Shown: positions 17,184 to 26,686, counted from the first letter of the stretch. The stretch is DNA of 64,000 bases from Massilia sp. 9I (GCF_902506415.1 NZ_LR733275.1:2023795-2087794), one strand, 5' to 3'. Program-made: numbers and translations. Notes: a model not told the origin generated them from the letters alone.

Positions 17184-19490
17184 ATGAAACAGTTCTACAA
17201 CATCGAAGACTGGCGCATCCGGATCTTCTCGACGCTGATGACGACCTCGCTCGTCCTCGGCACCGTCACGGCCATTCCGAGCTCGCTGTTCGCCATGCTG
17301 GACGGTATCTGGCCCATCGCCGTCCTCGACATCGTCGCACTCGGCTGGATTTTCGCGATCTGGCGTTTCGACCGCCTGCCTTACACCTTCCGCGTCCTGA
17401 ACTTCCTTGCCGTGATCTTCATCGTCGGCATCGGCCTGATGCTCACGGTCGGCTCGGTCAGCCAGATCTACCTGATCGGACCGCCCGTGATGGCCGTGAT
17501 CCTGCTCGGCACCCGCCAGGCGCTCGCGATCCTGGCGCTGACCGCGCTCTCCATCCTCGGCCTGGGCCTGACAGGGTACGCGCGGCTGGTGGTCATTGGC
17601 CTGGACAACCGCGCAGTCATCGCTTCGCTCGCCGTCACCATCAATTACCTGTGCGTCGGCGCCGTCATCACCATCACCTGCGGCACCCTGATCAAGGGCC
17701 TGTCGAGCACCCTGAACGAGGTGCAGGGCTTCGCCGAATCGCTCGAAGCCAAGCAGGAAAAGCTGCACGAGCTGAACGCCGAACTGCGCCTGACCTCGGC
17801 CGCGGTGGCGCGCCTGAACGACATGGTCCTGATCGCGCGCGCGGTAGATACGCCCGGCGCCCAGCAGCCGATCATCTTCGCCAACGAGGCCTTCGAGCGC
17901 CGCACCGGCTACACCCGTGACGAAATCATCGGCGAGAGCATGCGCCTGCTGCACGGCGCCGATACCGATCCCGATGAGTTGGCGCGCATCCTGCACGCGG
18001 TCGCGCGCAACGAACCGGTCTCCGCCGAGCTGGTGAACTACACCAAGAACGGCGAGGCCTTCTGGGTCGAGATGGAGATGGTGCCCTTCGCCAGCGAAGG
18101 CGGACGCAATACCCATTGGGTGGTGGTCGGGCGCGACATCACCGAGCGCCGCAACTCGGCCAAGGCGATCCACCACCTGGCCTTCTACGACGTGCTCACC
18201 GGCCTGCCCAACCGCCGCCTGCTGACCGAACGCCTGGATGCGATGGTGGCCCAGCGCCACGGCGGCGGCAGCCTGGGCGCGCTGCTGTTCATCGACCTCG
18301 ACAACTTCAAGTACGTCAACGACGCGCGCGGCCACGCCACCGGCGACGCCCTGCTGCGCCACGCGGCCGAGCGCCTGGTCTCGGTGGTGCGTTCGCGCGA
18401 CACGGTAGCGCGCCTGGGCGGCGACGAATTCGTGATCCTGCTGCAGGACCTCGGCTTCGACGCCGACGCGGCCACCACCAGCGCGATGAAGGTCGCGCAC
18501 AAGGTGCTGGCCGCGTTGGGCGAGGAAGTCGCGATCGGCGAGCACGTCTACCGTTCCTCGGGCAGCATCGGGGTGGCGCTGCCGCTGCGCGCCGGTCAGA
18601 CCAGCCACGACCTGCTGCGCGAAGCCGATACCGCCATGTACCAGGCCAAGGCCGCCGGCCGCAATGGCGTGGCCCTGTTCGAAACCACCATGCTGGCCGA
18701 CGCCGAACACAAGCTGACGCTGGAGCGCGACCTCGCGATGGCGCTCGAGAACGGCGAGCTGGCCATGCACCTGCAGCTGCAGGTCGACCACCAGCAGCAG
18801 CCGGTCGGCGCCGAACTCCTGATGCGCTGGCGCCGCGCCGACGGCATGCTGGTGCCGCCAGATGTGTTCATCCCGATCGCGGAATCGAGTGGCCTGATCG
18901 TCCCGCTCGGGAACTGGGTGCTGCGCCAGGCCTGCGAAGCCTGGCTGCGCATGGATGCCGCCGGCCATCCGCTGCCGCTGTCGATCAACGTCAGCCCGGC
19001 GCAGTTCCGCCAGCCCGACTTCGTCGACCAGGTGCGCAAGGTGCTGCTGGAGACCGGCGCCCCGGCCAAGGAACTCATCTTCGAAGTGACCGAAGGCCTG
19101 CTGGTCTCGGACCTGGACACCACCATCGCCCGCATGCACGAACTGTCCAAGCTCGGCATCCGCTTCTCGGTGGACGACTTCGGCACCGGCTACTCGAACC
19201 TGGCCTACCTGAAGAAGATGCCGCTGTATGAACTCAAGATCGACAAAAGCTTCATCCGCGACACCCCGAACGACGTCAACGGCACCGCCATCGTGCAGTC
19301 GATCCTGGCGATGGCCGACCACCTCGGCCTGCGCGTGGTGGCCGAGGGCATCGAGACCACGCAGCAGGCCCAGTACCTGGCGGATCACGGCAGCCCCTGC
19401 ATGCAGGGCTATCTGTTCGCACGCCCGGCGCCGCTCGACGACCTGCTCGCCGTGCTCGCCAAACCAGGCGGAGTGCGCGCCGCCGCGTGA
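17184..19490 (+). CDS. membrane-bound PAS-GGDEF-EAL c-di-GMP protein
   Basis: This is a 768-aa inner-membrane signalling protein. It has about six hydrophobic segments in residues 15-180, then a coiled region, a PAS domain (about 200-320), GGDEF (about 335-500) and EAL (about 515-755). The cyclase site is intact as GGDEF at residues 412-416. In the EAL domain the consensus EAL is read as ELL at residue 544; the catalytic Glu is kept, and DDFGTGYSNL and EGIET are present. Both activities are possible. The reading is that it makes or degrades c-di-GMP in response to a PAS or membrane signal. The start at 17184 has no strong ribosome site but fits the first helix. Confidence 0.93.
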   Translation: MKQFYNIEDWRIRIFSTLMTTSLVLGTVTAIPSSLFAMLDGIWPIAVLDIVALGWIFAIWRFDRLPYTFRVLNFLAVIFIVGIGLMLTVGSVSQIYLIGPPVMAVILLGTRQALAILALTALSILGLGLTGYARLVVIGLDNRAVIASLAVTINYLCVGAVITITCGTLIKGLSSTLNEVQGFAESLEAKQEKLHELNAELRLTSAAVARLNDMVLIARAVDTPGAQQPIIFANEAFERRTGYTRDEIIGESMRLLHGADTDPDELARILHAVARNEPVSAELVNYTKNGEAFWVEMEMVPFASEGGRNTHWVVVGRDITERRNSAKAIHHLAFYDVLTGLPNRRLLTERLDAMVAQRHGGGSLGALLFIDLDNFKYVNDARGHATGDALLRHAAERLVSVVRSRDTVARLGGDEFVILLQDLGFDADAATTSAMKVAHKVLAALGEEVAIGEHVYRSSGSIGVALPLRAGQTSHDLLREADTAMYQAKAAGRNGVALFETTMLADAEHKLTLERDLAMALENGELAMHLQLQVDHQQQPVGAELLMRWRRADGMLVPPDVFIPIAESSGLIVPLGNWVLRQACEAWLRMDAAGHPLPLSINVSPAQFRQPDFVDQVRKVLLETGAPAKELIFEVTEGLLVSDLDTTIARMHELSKLGIRFSVDDFGTGYSNLAYLKKMPLYELKIDKSFIRDTPNDVNGTAIVQSILAMADHLGLRVVAEGIETTQQAQYLADHGSPCMQGYLFARPAPLDDLLAVLAKPGGVRAAA

Positions 19491-19503
19491 TACGATGCGA
19501 GGC

Positions 19504-19914
19504 ATGGCGCACCAGAGCATCCTCGAGATTCCCACGCAAGGGCGCGGCACGCGCGACATCACCGACGCGGTCGCGGAAGTGGTGCGCGCTTCCAACATCC
19601 AGTGCGGCCTGGCCCACGTGTTCGCCCAGCACACCAGCTGCTCCCTCCTGATCACCGAGAACGCCGACCCCGACGTGCGGCGCGACCTCGAGACCGTGCT
19701 GGCGCGCCTCGCGCCGGACGGCGACCCCGCCTACCGCCACGACGCCGAGGGACCGGACGACATGGCGGCCCACGTGCGCAACATGCTGACCGGTTCAGGC
19801 CTGAGCGTGCCGGTGGGCGGCGGCCGCCTGCTGCTCGGCACCTGGCAGGGCATCTACCTGTACGAGCACCGTACCAGAGCGCACCGCCGGCGGGTCGTGG
19901 TCACGGTCCTTTAG
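19504..19914 (+). CDS. secondary thiamine-phosphate synthase family protein (YjbQ/UPF0047)
   Basis: This is a small 136-aa protein of the YjbQ family. The signature HTSCSLLITENADPDVRRDL lies near residue 42, and LGTWQGIYLYEHR near the C-terminus is the second signature. The family has weak thiamine-phosphate synthase activity, but its true role is unclear. It begins 13 bases after the GGDEF-EAL gene. An ATG 9 bases upstream (19495) is an alternative start. Length is typical of the family. Confidence 0.93.
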   Translation: MAHQSILEIPTQGRGTRDITDAVAEVVRASNIQCGLAHVFAQHTSCSLLITENADPDVRRDLETVLARLAPDGDPAYRHDAEGPDDMAAHVRNMLTGSGLSVPVGGGRLLLGTWQGIYLYEHRTRAHRRRVVVTVL

Positions 19915-20073
19915 CCGGGTTGCATATTCTCCCCCAGCCGTGGGGGAGGACTTCCGGCAGCCCGTTCCCTATACTGCTCCCAGGTCGTCACGCTGCACCT
20001 GCGCGGCGCAGCGAAAACGGCCCCAGAATCTGCTATTCCGTAGCGCCGATGTACACAAGGAACCGACCCGCCC

Positions 20074-20778
20074 ATGGATTTCCTCGACGATCTGCTGGAG
20101 GAGCGCAAGGCGCGCCTCAGCCAGTCCGTGCTGTGCACCTACATGGCTGACGCCAGGGTCGAACCCTACCAGCGATTGTCCTTCATCCCCTCCATGATCT
20201 TCTTCACGATGGGATTCCAGGACATTCTCACGGCACTGCGCGACAACAGCGACAAGTCGCCGCTGCAGCTGAGCGTGCACCAGCACTGCGACGAAGACGC
20301 CTTCCACTGGCAGTGGTACCTGGACGACCTGACCGTGATCGAACACGGCCGCCGCCTGCTGCGCCTTCCCACGGCCCAAGCCTTGAGCGACGTCTGGTCC
20401 CCGGTCAACCACGCCACCCGCGAAACCGTCTACCACGCCATCCACCTTGCCAAGACCTGGCAGACCCCGTTCTACCGCATGGTCCTGATCCGGGCCCTGG
20501 AATCGACCTTCGCCTGCTTCAACGAACCGATGTACCGCCTGGTCGAAGAGCTCGGGATGGCCGAGCACCTGCATTACTTCGGTCGCGAACACCGCCATGC
20601 CGAGGCCAGGCACGCGTCGACCCTGATCGACCTGCCGCGGCCGCAGTACCGGCCGACCGAGGACGAACTCACCACCTCCAGCTTCCTCGTCAACCAGGTG
20701 TTCGACGCCTTCAAGCGCATGTTCGATTGCTGGTACGCGGTGGGCCTCACCGGCCGCATCATGCGCCCGGCGGCCTGA
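20074..20778 (+). CDS. hypothetical protein with heme-oxygenase-like fold pattern
   Basis: I recognise no named gene. The 234-aa protein is predicted all-helical and soluble. Helix 2 has the acidic/His block VHQHCDEDAFHWQWYLDDL (about residues 68-86). A later pair of helices carries ALESTFACFNEP and FGREHRHAEARH. Regularly spaced Glu, Asp and His on several helices resemble heme-oxygenase-like (HDO/TENA-type) proteins with a possible diiron site. It follows yjbQ, after a gap of 159 bp, and precedes an amidohydrolase. Function is unknown; the fold call is inference from helical pattern and residue spacing. Confidence 0.6.
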   Translation: MDFLDDLLEERKARLSQSVLCTYMADARVEPYQRLSFIPSMIFFTMGFQDILTALRDNSDKSPLQLSVHQHCDEDAFHWQWYLDDLTVIEHGRRLLRLPTAQALSDVWSPVNHATRETVYHAIHLAKTWQTPFYRMVLIRALESTFACFNEPMYRLVEELGMAEHLHYFGREHRHAEARHASTLIDLPRPQYRPTEDELTTSSFLVNQVFDAFKRMFDCWYAVGLTGRIMRPAA

Positions 20779-20870
20779 CCCGTAAGGCGGCAGGCATATG
20801 CATCCATTTGTCATGGACAGGGTCCGCGCCACCCGCTAGTCTGGAAGCCTCTTCACGACGAGGTCCCGCC

Positions 20871-21851
20871 ATGCTCCGCCTGTTCGCCGCCCTGCTGTTC
20901 GCCGTCCCCGTTGCCGCCTTCGCCGCACAGGACCGTGCGTCCATCGTGCCCGCCGCCGACCACCACCAGCACCTGTTCAGCGCCCCGATCATCGCGCTGA
21001 TCAACCCGGCCCCTGGCCCCGACGCGGTGCGCGAGATCCCGGTAAACGAGCTGATCTCTTTGCTGGACAGCGCGGGCATCCGGCGCGCCGCCATCATGTC
21101 GACCGCCTACATGTACGGCCGCCCCTCGCGCGTGATCGAGGACGAATACGCCAAGGTGAAGGCCGAGAACGACTGGACCGCGGCCCAAGTTGCGAAGTAC
21201 CCCGACCGCCTGCGCGCCTTCTGCGGCTTCAACCCGCTGAAAGACTATGCGCTGGCCGAACTGGAACGCTGCGCCGCCCACCCGCATCTGCGCTACGGGA
21301 TCAAGATGCACTTCGGGAATTCCGACGTCCAGCTGGAGAATCCGGCCCACATCGCACGCCTGAAGGAAGTGTTCCGCGCCGCCAACCGGCACCGCATGGC
21401 GATCGCCATCCACCTGCGCGCCTCGATCTCCCTCAAGCGCCCCTATGGCGAAGCGCAGGCCCGCGCCCTGCTGGAGCACCTGATGCCGGAAGTGCCGGAC
21501 ACCATGGTGCAGATCGCCCACTTCGCCGGCAGCGGCCCGGGCTACGAAGACCCGCCGTCCAACGAAGTGATGCGGGTGTTCGTCGAGGCGGCCGCGCGCA
21601 AGGATCCGAACGCGCGCAACCTGTACTTCGACGTGGCCTCGATCGCCCATCCCAGGAACACCCTTGAACAGTCGCAGGAAATGGTCGAGCGCATCCGCAA
21701 GGTGGGCCTCGACAAGATCCTCTACGGGTCGGACGCGGCCTCGCCCGGCCAGATGAAGCCGCGCGAAGCCTGGGCGGCGTTCCGCGCCCTGCCGCTCACC
21801 GACGCGGAACTCAAGCGCATCGCCGACAACGTCGCGCCCTACCTGCGCTGA
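20871..21851 (+). CDS. exported amidohydrolase family (TIM-barrel) protein
   Basis: This 326-aa protein has a cleavable signal peptide (MLRLFAALLFAVPVAAFAA, cut near residue 19), so it should act in the periplasm. The mature part begins with DHHQHLFS, the amidohydrolase-type metal motif on strand 1. HFGN near residue 145, HLRA near 185 and AHFAGSGPG near 225 look like the later histidines, and YGSDAA near 285 is the final Asp. This belongs to the amidohydrolase-2 (ACMSD-like) group, whose members act on varied acid or lactone substrates. It ends before a small membrane gene in the same direction. Confidence 0.82.
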   Translation: MLRLFAALLFAVPVAAFAAQDRASIVPAADHHQHLFSAPIIALINPAPGPDAVREIPVNELISLLDSAGIRRAAIMSTAYMYGRPSRVIEDEYAKVKAENDWTAAQVAKYPDRLRAFCGFNPLKDYALAELERCAAHPHLRYGIKMHFGNSDVQLENPAHIARLKEVFRAANRHRMAIAIHLRASISLKRPYGEAQARALLEHLMPEVPDTMVQIAHFAGSGPGYEDPPSNEVMRVFVEAAARKDPNARNLYFDVASIAHPRNTLEQSQEMVERIRKVGLDKILYGSDAASPGQMKPREAWAAFRALPLTDAELKRIADNVAPYLR

Positions 21852-21973
21852 AAAAAGGCGGTTCGCCGCCTACGTAATAACACGTATGCATATTTGTGCC
21901 ATGCGTGAGATTTGTTGAATTTCACACCCCGAACCGGGTGGTATGCTCGCGGCCTCGCTTTCGGTTGCACGCA

Positions 21974-22339
21974 ATGACACCCAAGAATACCCTGTTGGCC
22001 CTGCTCGCCCTGATGTTCGCCTCGGGCCTGGCCGAGGCCATGTACGACGCCGCGCACATGCGCATGCCCATCTGGTGGGCCCTGTTTTCCGGCCTGCTTG
22101 CCAACTTCCTGCCCTATTACTGGTATCGCCTCGACAGCGAAGCGCGGCGCTTTCGCCGCTCCCGCTGGATGAGCTCGGCCGTGGTGGGCGTGTCGCCGAT
22201 CGGCATCCCGCTCTACCTGCTGCGCAGCCGCCCCCAGGGCAGCCGGATCGGCTCGCTGGCCCGAATGTCCGGCTTCCTCGTGCTGATGCTGGGCGCCATG
22301 ATCGTCGGGGCCCTGGCATTCCTCGTGATGCCTGGTTGA
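21974..22339 (+). CDS. small membrane protein, unknown
   Basis: A 121-aa protein starts at the ATG at 21974. It has three hydrophobic segments (about residues 5-20, 31-49 and 98-118) separated by a basic loop with RRFRRSRW. No motif ties it to a known family. A longer in-frame start at 21896 would add a soluble arginine-containing tail and is less likely. Confidence 0.55.
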   Translation: MTPKNTLLALLALMFASGLAEAMYDAAHMRMPIWWALFSGLLANFLPYYWYRLDSEARRFRRSRWMSSAVVGVSPIGIPLYLLRSRPQGSRIGSLARMSGFLVLMLGAMIVGALAFLVMPG

Positions 22340-22433
22340 GAACCCCTGGCGCGCAGCCATGCGCTCCGTCCGCTTCGTTTTTGATAAGGTCACATCAATG
22401 CCTGACCGGGCCTTTTTACGAATGGAGAACAGC

Positions 22434-22541
22434 ATGCGCAAGATGATCATGATGGCCATTGCAGGCCTGCTCTGGAAGAAATTTGGCGGCAAAACGGCGG
22501 CCCGCTATCCGCTCGGCCGCCGCAGCTACCGCCGCTTCTGA
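22434..22541 (+). CDS. small basic peptide, 35 aa
   Basis: A 35-codon frame is preceded by GGAGA with a 5-base gap. It encodes MRKMIMMAIAGLLWKKFGG, then a basic tail ending RRSYRRF. It is a possible short membrane-associated peptide with one hydrophobic stretch and 10 or so basic residues. Nothing homologous is recognised, and such a frame can occur by chance, but the ribosome site is good. Confidence 0.4.
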   Translation: MRKMIMMAIAGLLWKKFGGKTAARYPLGRRSYRRF

Positions 22542-22655
22542 CGGCGAACGAGGGCCGCCCGCGCAGTTTTCGCCGGGCGGACCGTCGCAACGCCCTTCCC
22601 ATGCAGTAGAATCGCTGGCTTTAAGGCAACATTCGTATTCACCTTAAGGCCGACG

Positions 22656-24038
22656 ATGGAACACGCTCAGCAAGAACACGGCAACGAACTCAAGCGCGGA
22701 CTCAAGAACCGCCACATCCAGCTGATCGCCCTCGGCGGCGCCATCGGCACCGGGCTGTTCCTGGGGGTCGCCCAGACCATCCAGCAGGCAGGCCCCTCGG
22801 CCCTGCTCGGCTACGCCATCGCCGGCCTGATCGCCTTCCTCATCATGCGCCAGCTGGGCGAGATGATCGTGGACGAGCCGGTGGCCGGCTCCTTCGGCTA
22901 CTTCGCCAGCAAATACGGCAGTCCCATGGCCGGCTTCATCTCCGGCTGGAACTACTGGGTCATGTACATCCTCGTCAGCATGGCCGAACTGTCGGCGCTC
23001 GGCATCTACGTCCAGTACTGGTTCCCCGAGATCCCGACCTGGGTCTCGGCGCTCGGCTTCTTCGTCGTCGTCAATCTGCTGAGCCTGCTGAACGTGAAGG
23101 CCTTCGGCGAACTCGAATTCTGGTTCGCGATCATCAAGGTGGCGGCGGTGGTGGGCATGATCGTGTTCGGCATCTACCTGCTCGTCAGCGACACGGCTGG
23201 CCCGCAGGCCGGCGTGGCCAACCTGTGGCAGCACGGCGGCTTCTTCCCCTACGGCTTCACCGGCCTGGCGCTGTCGATGGCCGTGATCATGTTCTCCTTC
23301 GGCGGCCTGGAAATGATCGGGATCACCGCCGCCGAAGCGGACAACCCGGGCCGCACCATCCCGCGCGCGATCAACCAGGCCATCTGGCGCATCGCCATCT
23401 TCTACGTCGGCGCGCTGGCCGTGCTCCTGATGCTGTATCCGTGGCAGAAAGTGGTCACCGGCGGCAGCCCCTTCGTCCTGATCTTCGCCGCGCTCGACAG
23501 CAATGTCGTGGCCAACGTACTTAATCTGGTGGTCCTGACCGCCGCGCTGTCGGTCTACAACGGTTGCGTCTACGCCAACAGCCGCATGCTGTTCGGCCTG
23601 GCCGAACAGGGCAATGCGCCGCGCGCCCTGCTCAAGCTGTCGCGACGCGGCGTGCCGCTGGCGGCGCTGGGTGTATCGGCCATCGCGACCGGCATCTGCA
23701 TTTCCATCAATTACTTCCTGCCGAAGGAAGCCTTCGGCATGCTGATGGGCCTGGCCGTGGCGGCGCTGGTGATCAACTGGGGCATGGTGTGCTGGAGCCA
23801 CCTGCGCTTCCGCCGCGCCAAGCAGGCGAGCGGCCAGGCGACCGCCTTCCGCAGCCCCTTCTACCCCTTCACCAACTACCTGTGCCTGGCCTTCCTGGCC
23901 GGCATCGTGGTGGTGATGTACCTGAGCCCCGACTTCCAGCTGTCGGTGTACATGATCCCGGCCTGGCTCGCGCTGCTTGCCTTCGGCTATTGGCTGCGCC
24001 AGCGCAGTGCGGCCGCTGCCGCTGCCGTGTCGGCCTGA
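22656..24038 (+). CDS. aroP: aromatic amino acid permease, AroP/PheP type
   Basis: This is a 460-aa, 12-helix APC-superfamily permease. Its N-terminus LKRGLKNRHIQLIALGGAI, then GTGLFLG, is essentially that of AroP/PheP, the general aromatic amino acid transporters. RQLGEMIVDEPVAGSF and the FGELEFWFAIIKV block match too. EAEDADNPGRTIPRAI-type sequence follows helix 6, seen here as AAEADNPGRTIPR. It would import Phe, Tyr or Trp by proton symport. It lies about 8 kb from the homogentisate genes, which consume tyrosine. Other AAP-family permeases (GABA, proline) are similar, so the exact substrate is not certain. Confidence 0.85.
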   Translation: MEHAQQEHGNELKRGLKNRHIQLIALGGAIGTGLFLGVAQTIQQAGPSALLGYAIAGLIAFLIMRQLGEMIVDEPVAGSFGYFASKYGSPMAGFISGWNYWVMYILVSMAELSALGIYVQYWFPEIPTWVSALGFFVVVNLLSLLNVKAFGELEFWFAIIKVAAVVGMIVFGIYLLVSDTAGPQAGVANLWQHGGFFPYGFTGLALSMAVIMFSFGGLEMIGITAAEADNPGRTIPRAINQAIWRIAIFYVGALAVLLMLYPWQKVVTGGSPFVLIFAALDSNVVANVLNLVVLTAALSVYNGCVYANSRMLFGLAEQGNAPRALLKLSRRGVPLAALGVSAIATGICISINYFLPKEAFGMLMGLAVAALVINWGMVCWSHLRFRRAKQASGQATAFRSPFYPFTNYLCLAFLAGIVVVMYLSPDFQLSVYMIPAWLALLAFGYWLRQRSAAAAAAVSA

Positions 24039-24541
24039 TGGGCAGCGTGCCGGATCGGCTGCGCTACCTGCGCAGCCGCGAAGCCCTGGCGACGCTCATC
24101 CTGCCGCTCGTGATCGTCTGGAAATGGTGGCACACCGCCGGCGAACCCGCCTGGGACTTGCGCGTGCCGGCGCTGCTCATGCTGGTGTTGATTCTGGTGC
24201 AGGGCACGCTGTACTGGCATCTCAAGTTGCGCTCGATCACGCGGCAAAGGCCCCTGCCGTCCTGGTTCTACCCGCTGTTCCTGACATTCAAGTGGGCCAA
24301 TCTGGCGGGGATCGGCATCCTGCTGGCGGTTCTCCTGACAGCCGGCGGCGCCGACACATCGGACGCCGATCGCGCATGGACCGCGGGCATGCTGGCAGGC
24401 GCGGTGCTGGAACAGATTAACTACTACTATTACCAGCTGATGATCGACACGCGCGCGGCCTTCGACTATGTCCGCCGAAACCGCCGCCTGCGCCGCGCGG
24501 CCCTCGGCCTCGATCTGGTCCGCGCCAGGCCTGTACGCTGA
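24038..24541 (+). CDS. hypothetical membrane protein
   Basis: This 167-aa protein begins 1 base before the aroP-like stop ends (TGATG overlap), so it is translationally coupled to the permease. Four hydrophobic helices are visible (about 17-31, 45-65, 85-105, 115-135). LEQINYYYYQLMID near residue 128 is an unusual tyrosine-rich turn. The C-terminus is arginine-rich. No family is recognised; coupling suggests a role with the permease, or merely co-expression. Confidence 0.7.
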   Translation: MGSVPDRLRYLRSREALATLILPLVIVWKWWHTAGEPAWDLRVPALLMLVLILVQGTLYWHLKLRSITRQRPLPSWFYPLFLTFKWANLAGIGILLAVLLTAGGADTSDADRAWTAGMLAGAVLEQINYYYYQLMIDTRAAFDYVRRNRRLRRAALGLDLVRARPVR

Positions 24542-24688
24542 CCACGCGCGCTGTGCTGGATTTACGGCCCGGCTGTTGATACAGTGTCCAGTTGGAGCAC
24601 AGCCGCGTTCGCGCCAGGGATGGCCATGCCCGATGTCTTTACACGAAGCGCGCGCCTGCAGCCGAACAATCACGAGGAGAGGAACACC

Positions 24689-26581
24689 TTGAAGAAATTT
24701 GTCGCCAGCCTGACCGCCATCGCCCTGCTCGCCGCCAGCGCCGCTCCAACCGTCGCGGCCCAGGACTATGCCAAGTACAGCCAGGAAGCGCTGGAAAAGG
24801 AACTAGCCGCCATCGCCACCTCGCGCCTGTCCGTGATGGTGCCGATGCGCGACGGCGTGGGGCTGTCGACCGACATCTACATGCCGAAGAACGCGAGCGG
24901 CAAGCTTCCCGTCATTCTGTGGAAGACGCCCTACAACGAAGGCAAGCTGAAGGGTTCCACCCAGCGCTACGTGCTGGAATCGGTCAAGCGCGGCTACGTC
25001 TTCGTCGTCCAGAACGAGCGCGGCCGCTACTTCTCGCAGGGACAGTTCGAAATCCTCGGCAAGCCCCAGACCGACGGCTACGACACCCTGAGCTGGATCG
25101 CCCGGCAAGACTGGTCCAACGGCAAGGTCGGCACCCTGGGCTGCTCCTCCTCCGCCGAATGGCAGCTGGCCCTGGCCGGCCTGAACCACCCGGCGCACGC
25201 CGCGATGGTGCCGATGGCCTCAGGCGCCGGCATCGGCAAGGTCGGGCGCTTCCAGGAACAGGGCAACTGGTACACCGGCGGCGTGCCGCGCAACCTGTTC
25301 TTCGTGTGGCTGTACGGCGTCGACAATCCGCTGCGCGCCCAACTGCCGGCGATTGCCGATGAAAAGCTGCGCGCCCGCATCGAGGCCTACAATGACCTGA
25401 ATCCGACCAAGCCGCAGGTCGACTGGAACAAGCAGATCAAACACCTGCCGGTCGACCAGCTGCTCACTTCCCTGGGCGAGCCGCCCGCCACCTTCGAACA
25501 GTTCATCAAGCGCACCCCGGCCGATCCGGGCTGGCGTCAGGGCGGCTTGTACCACGAAGGCATGGGCTGGGGCGTGCCGGCCCTGTGGTTCAACAGCTGG
25601 TACGACGTCTCGATCGGCCCCAACCTGGAGCTGTACAACCACGCCCGCGCGGCCGGCACCGACAAGGAAGCCAGCGCCAACCAGTACGTGGTGGTGGCGC
25701 CGAACGTGCACTGCGCGTATGCGCGCCTGGGCCCGAACATGACGGTGGGCGAACGCTCGATGGGCGACGCCAGTTTTGACGTCGACGGCGCCATCTACGG
25801 CTGGTTCGACCGCTGGCTCAAGGGCGATGCCAAGGCCTTCCCGTCCACCACACCGCACGTACGCTACTTCGAGATGGGCGCCAACCGCTGGCAGAAGGCC
25901 GGCACCTGGCCGCCGGAGACCGCCAAGCCGATGCGTCTCTACCTGCGTTCCGGCGGAAAGGCCAACTCCCTGTGGGGCGACGGCCGCCTGAGCAGCGAAG
26001 CGCCGGCCGCGGGCGAAGCGGCCGACCGCTACCGCTACGATCCAATGAACCCGGTCCAGACCATCGGCGGCGGCGACTGCTGCAACGGCGGCATCGTGGT
26101 GCCGGGTGCTTTCGACCAGCGGCCGGTCGAGGCGCGCAACGACGTGCTGGTCTACACCAGCGATCCGCTGCCCAAGCCCGTCAGCGTGGCCGGTTTCGTG
26201 GACGCGGTCCTGAAGATCTCGTCGAATGCGAAGGACACCGACTTCGCCGTCAAGCTGGTCGACGTGGCGCCCGACGGCACCGCCTGGATCATCGGCGACA
26301 CCATCTTCCGCGCGCGTTACCGCAACGGCTTCGAGCAGCCGACGCCGCTCACGCCGGGTGAAGTGGCGACGATCCGCTTGACTCCGATCGCGACCGCGAT
26401 CCAGTTCGGCGCCGGGCACCGGATCCGGGTCGAGGTGACCTCGTCCAACTTCCCGAAGTTCGTGCGCAACCTGAACACCGGTGGACCGAACGAAAGCGAA
26501 TCGGTGGGCGTGGTGGCGGACAATGCGCTGCATCACGATGCGGCCAACCCGAGCTACATCGAACTGCCGGTCGTACGCTAA
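24689..26581 (+). CDS. exported CocE/NonD-type alpha/beta hydrolase (X-Pro dipeptidyl-peptidase S15 family)
   Basis: This 630-aa protein belongs to the CocE/NonD and S15 hydrolase group. A TTG start at 24689 is chosen because GAGGAGAGGA precedes it and it gives a clean signal peptide (KKFVASLTAIALLAASAAP). Upstream in-frame starts would put extra residues before the signal. The N-terminal catalytic domain shows MVPMRDGVGLSTDIYMP and NERGRYFSQG blocks, the nucleophile serine region TLGCSSSAEWQLA (near residue 150) and a later histidine in APNVHCAY. A C-terminal jelly-roll (X-Pro C) domain covers about residues 400-630. Substrate is unknown; cephalosporin acylases, cocaine esterases and dipeptidyl-peptidases all use this fold. 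Confidence 0.9.
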   Translation: MKKFVASLTAIALLAASAAPTVAAQDYAKYSQEALEKELAAIATSRLSVMVPMRDGVGLSTDIYMPKNASGKLPVILWKTPYNEGKLKGSTQRYVLESVKRGYVFVVQNERGRYFSQGQFEILGKPQTDGYDTLSWIARQDWSNGKVGTLGCSSSAEWQLALAGLNHPAHAAMVPMASGAGIGKVGRFQEQGNWYTGGVPRNLFFVWLYGVDNPLRAQLPAIADEKLRARIEAYNDLNPTKPQVDWNKQIKHLPVDQLLTSLGEPPATFEQFIKRTPADPGWRQGGLYHEGMGWGVPALWFNSWYDVSIGPNLELYNHARAAGTDKEASANQYVVVAPNVHCAYARLGPNMTVGERSMGDASFDVDGAIYGWFDRWLKGDAKAFPSTTPHVRYFEMGANRWQKAGTWPPETAKPMRLYLRSGGKANSLWGDGRLSSEAPAAGEAADRYRYDPMNPVQTIGGGDCCNGGIVVPGAFDQRPVEARNDVLVYTSDPLPKPVSVAGFVDAVLKISSNAKDTDFAVKLVDVAPDGTAWIIGDTIFRARYRNGFEQPTPLTPGEVATIRLTPIATAIQFGAGHRIRVEVTSSNFPKFVRNLNTGGPNESESVGVVADNALHHDAANPSYIELPVVR

Positions 26582-26686
26582 GCGATGCGCCCGGGCGTGA
26601 GAATGTGCGCGTTTTCCGCCCGGCGCCGCGTGCTATGTTGTCGATTCCTATAATAATTGCCTAACGGCACTATCTGAGAGAACGAC

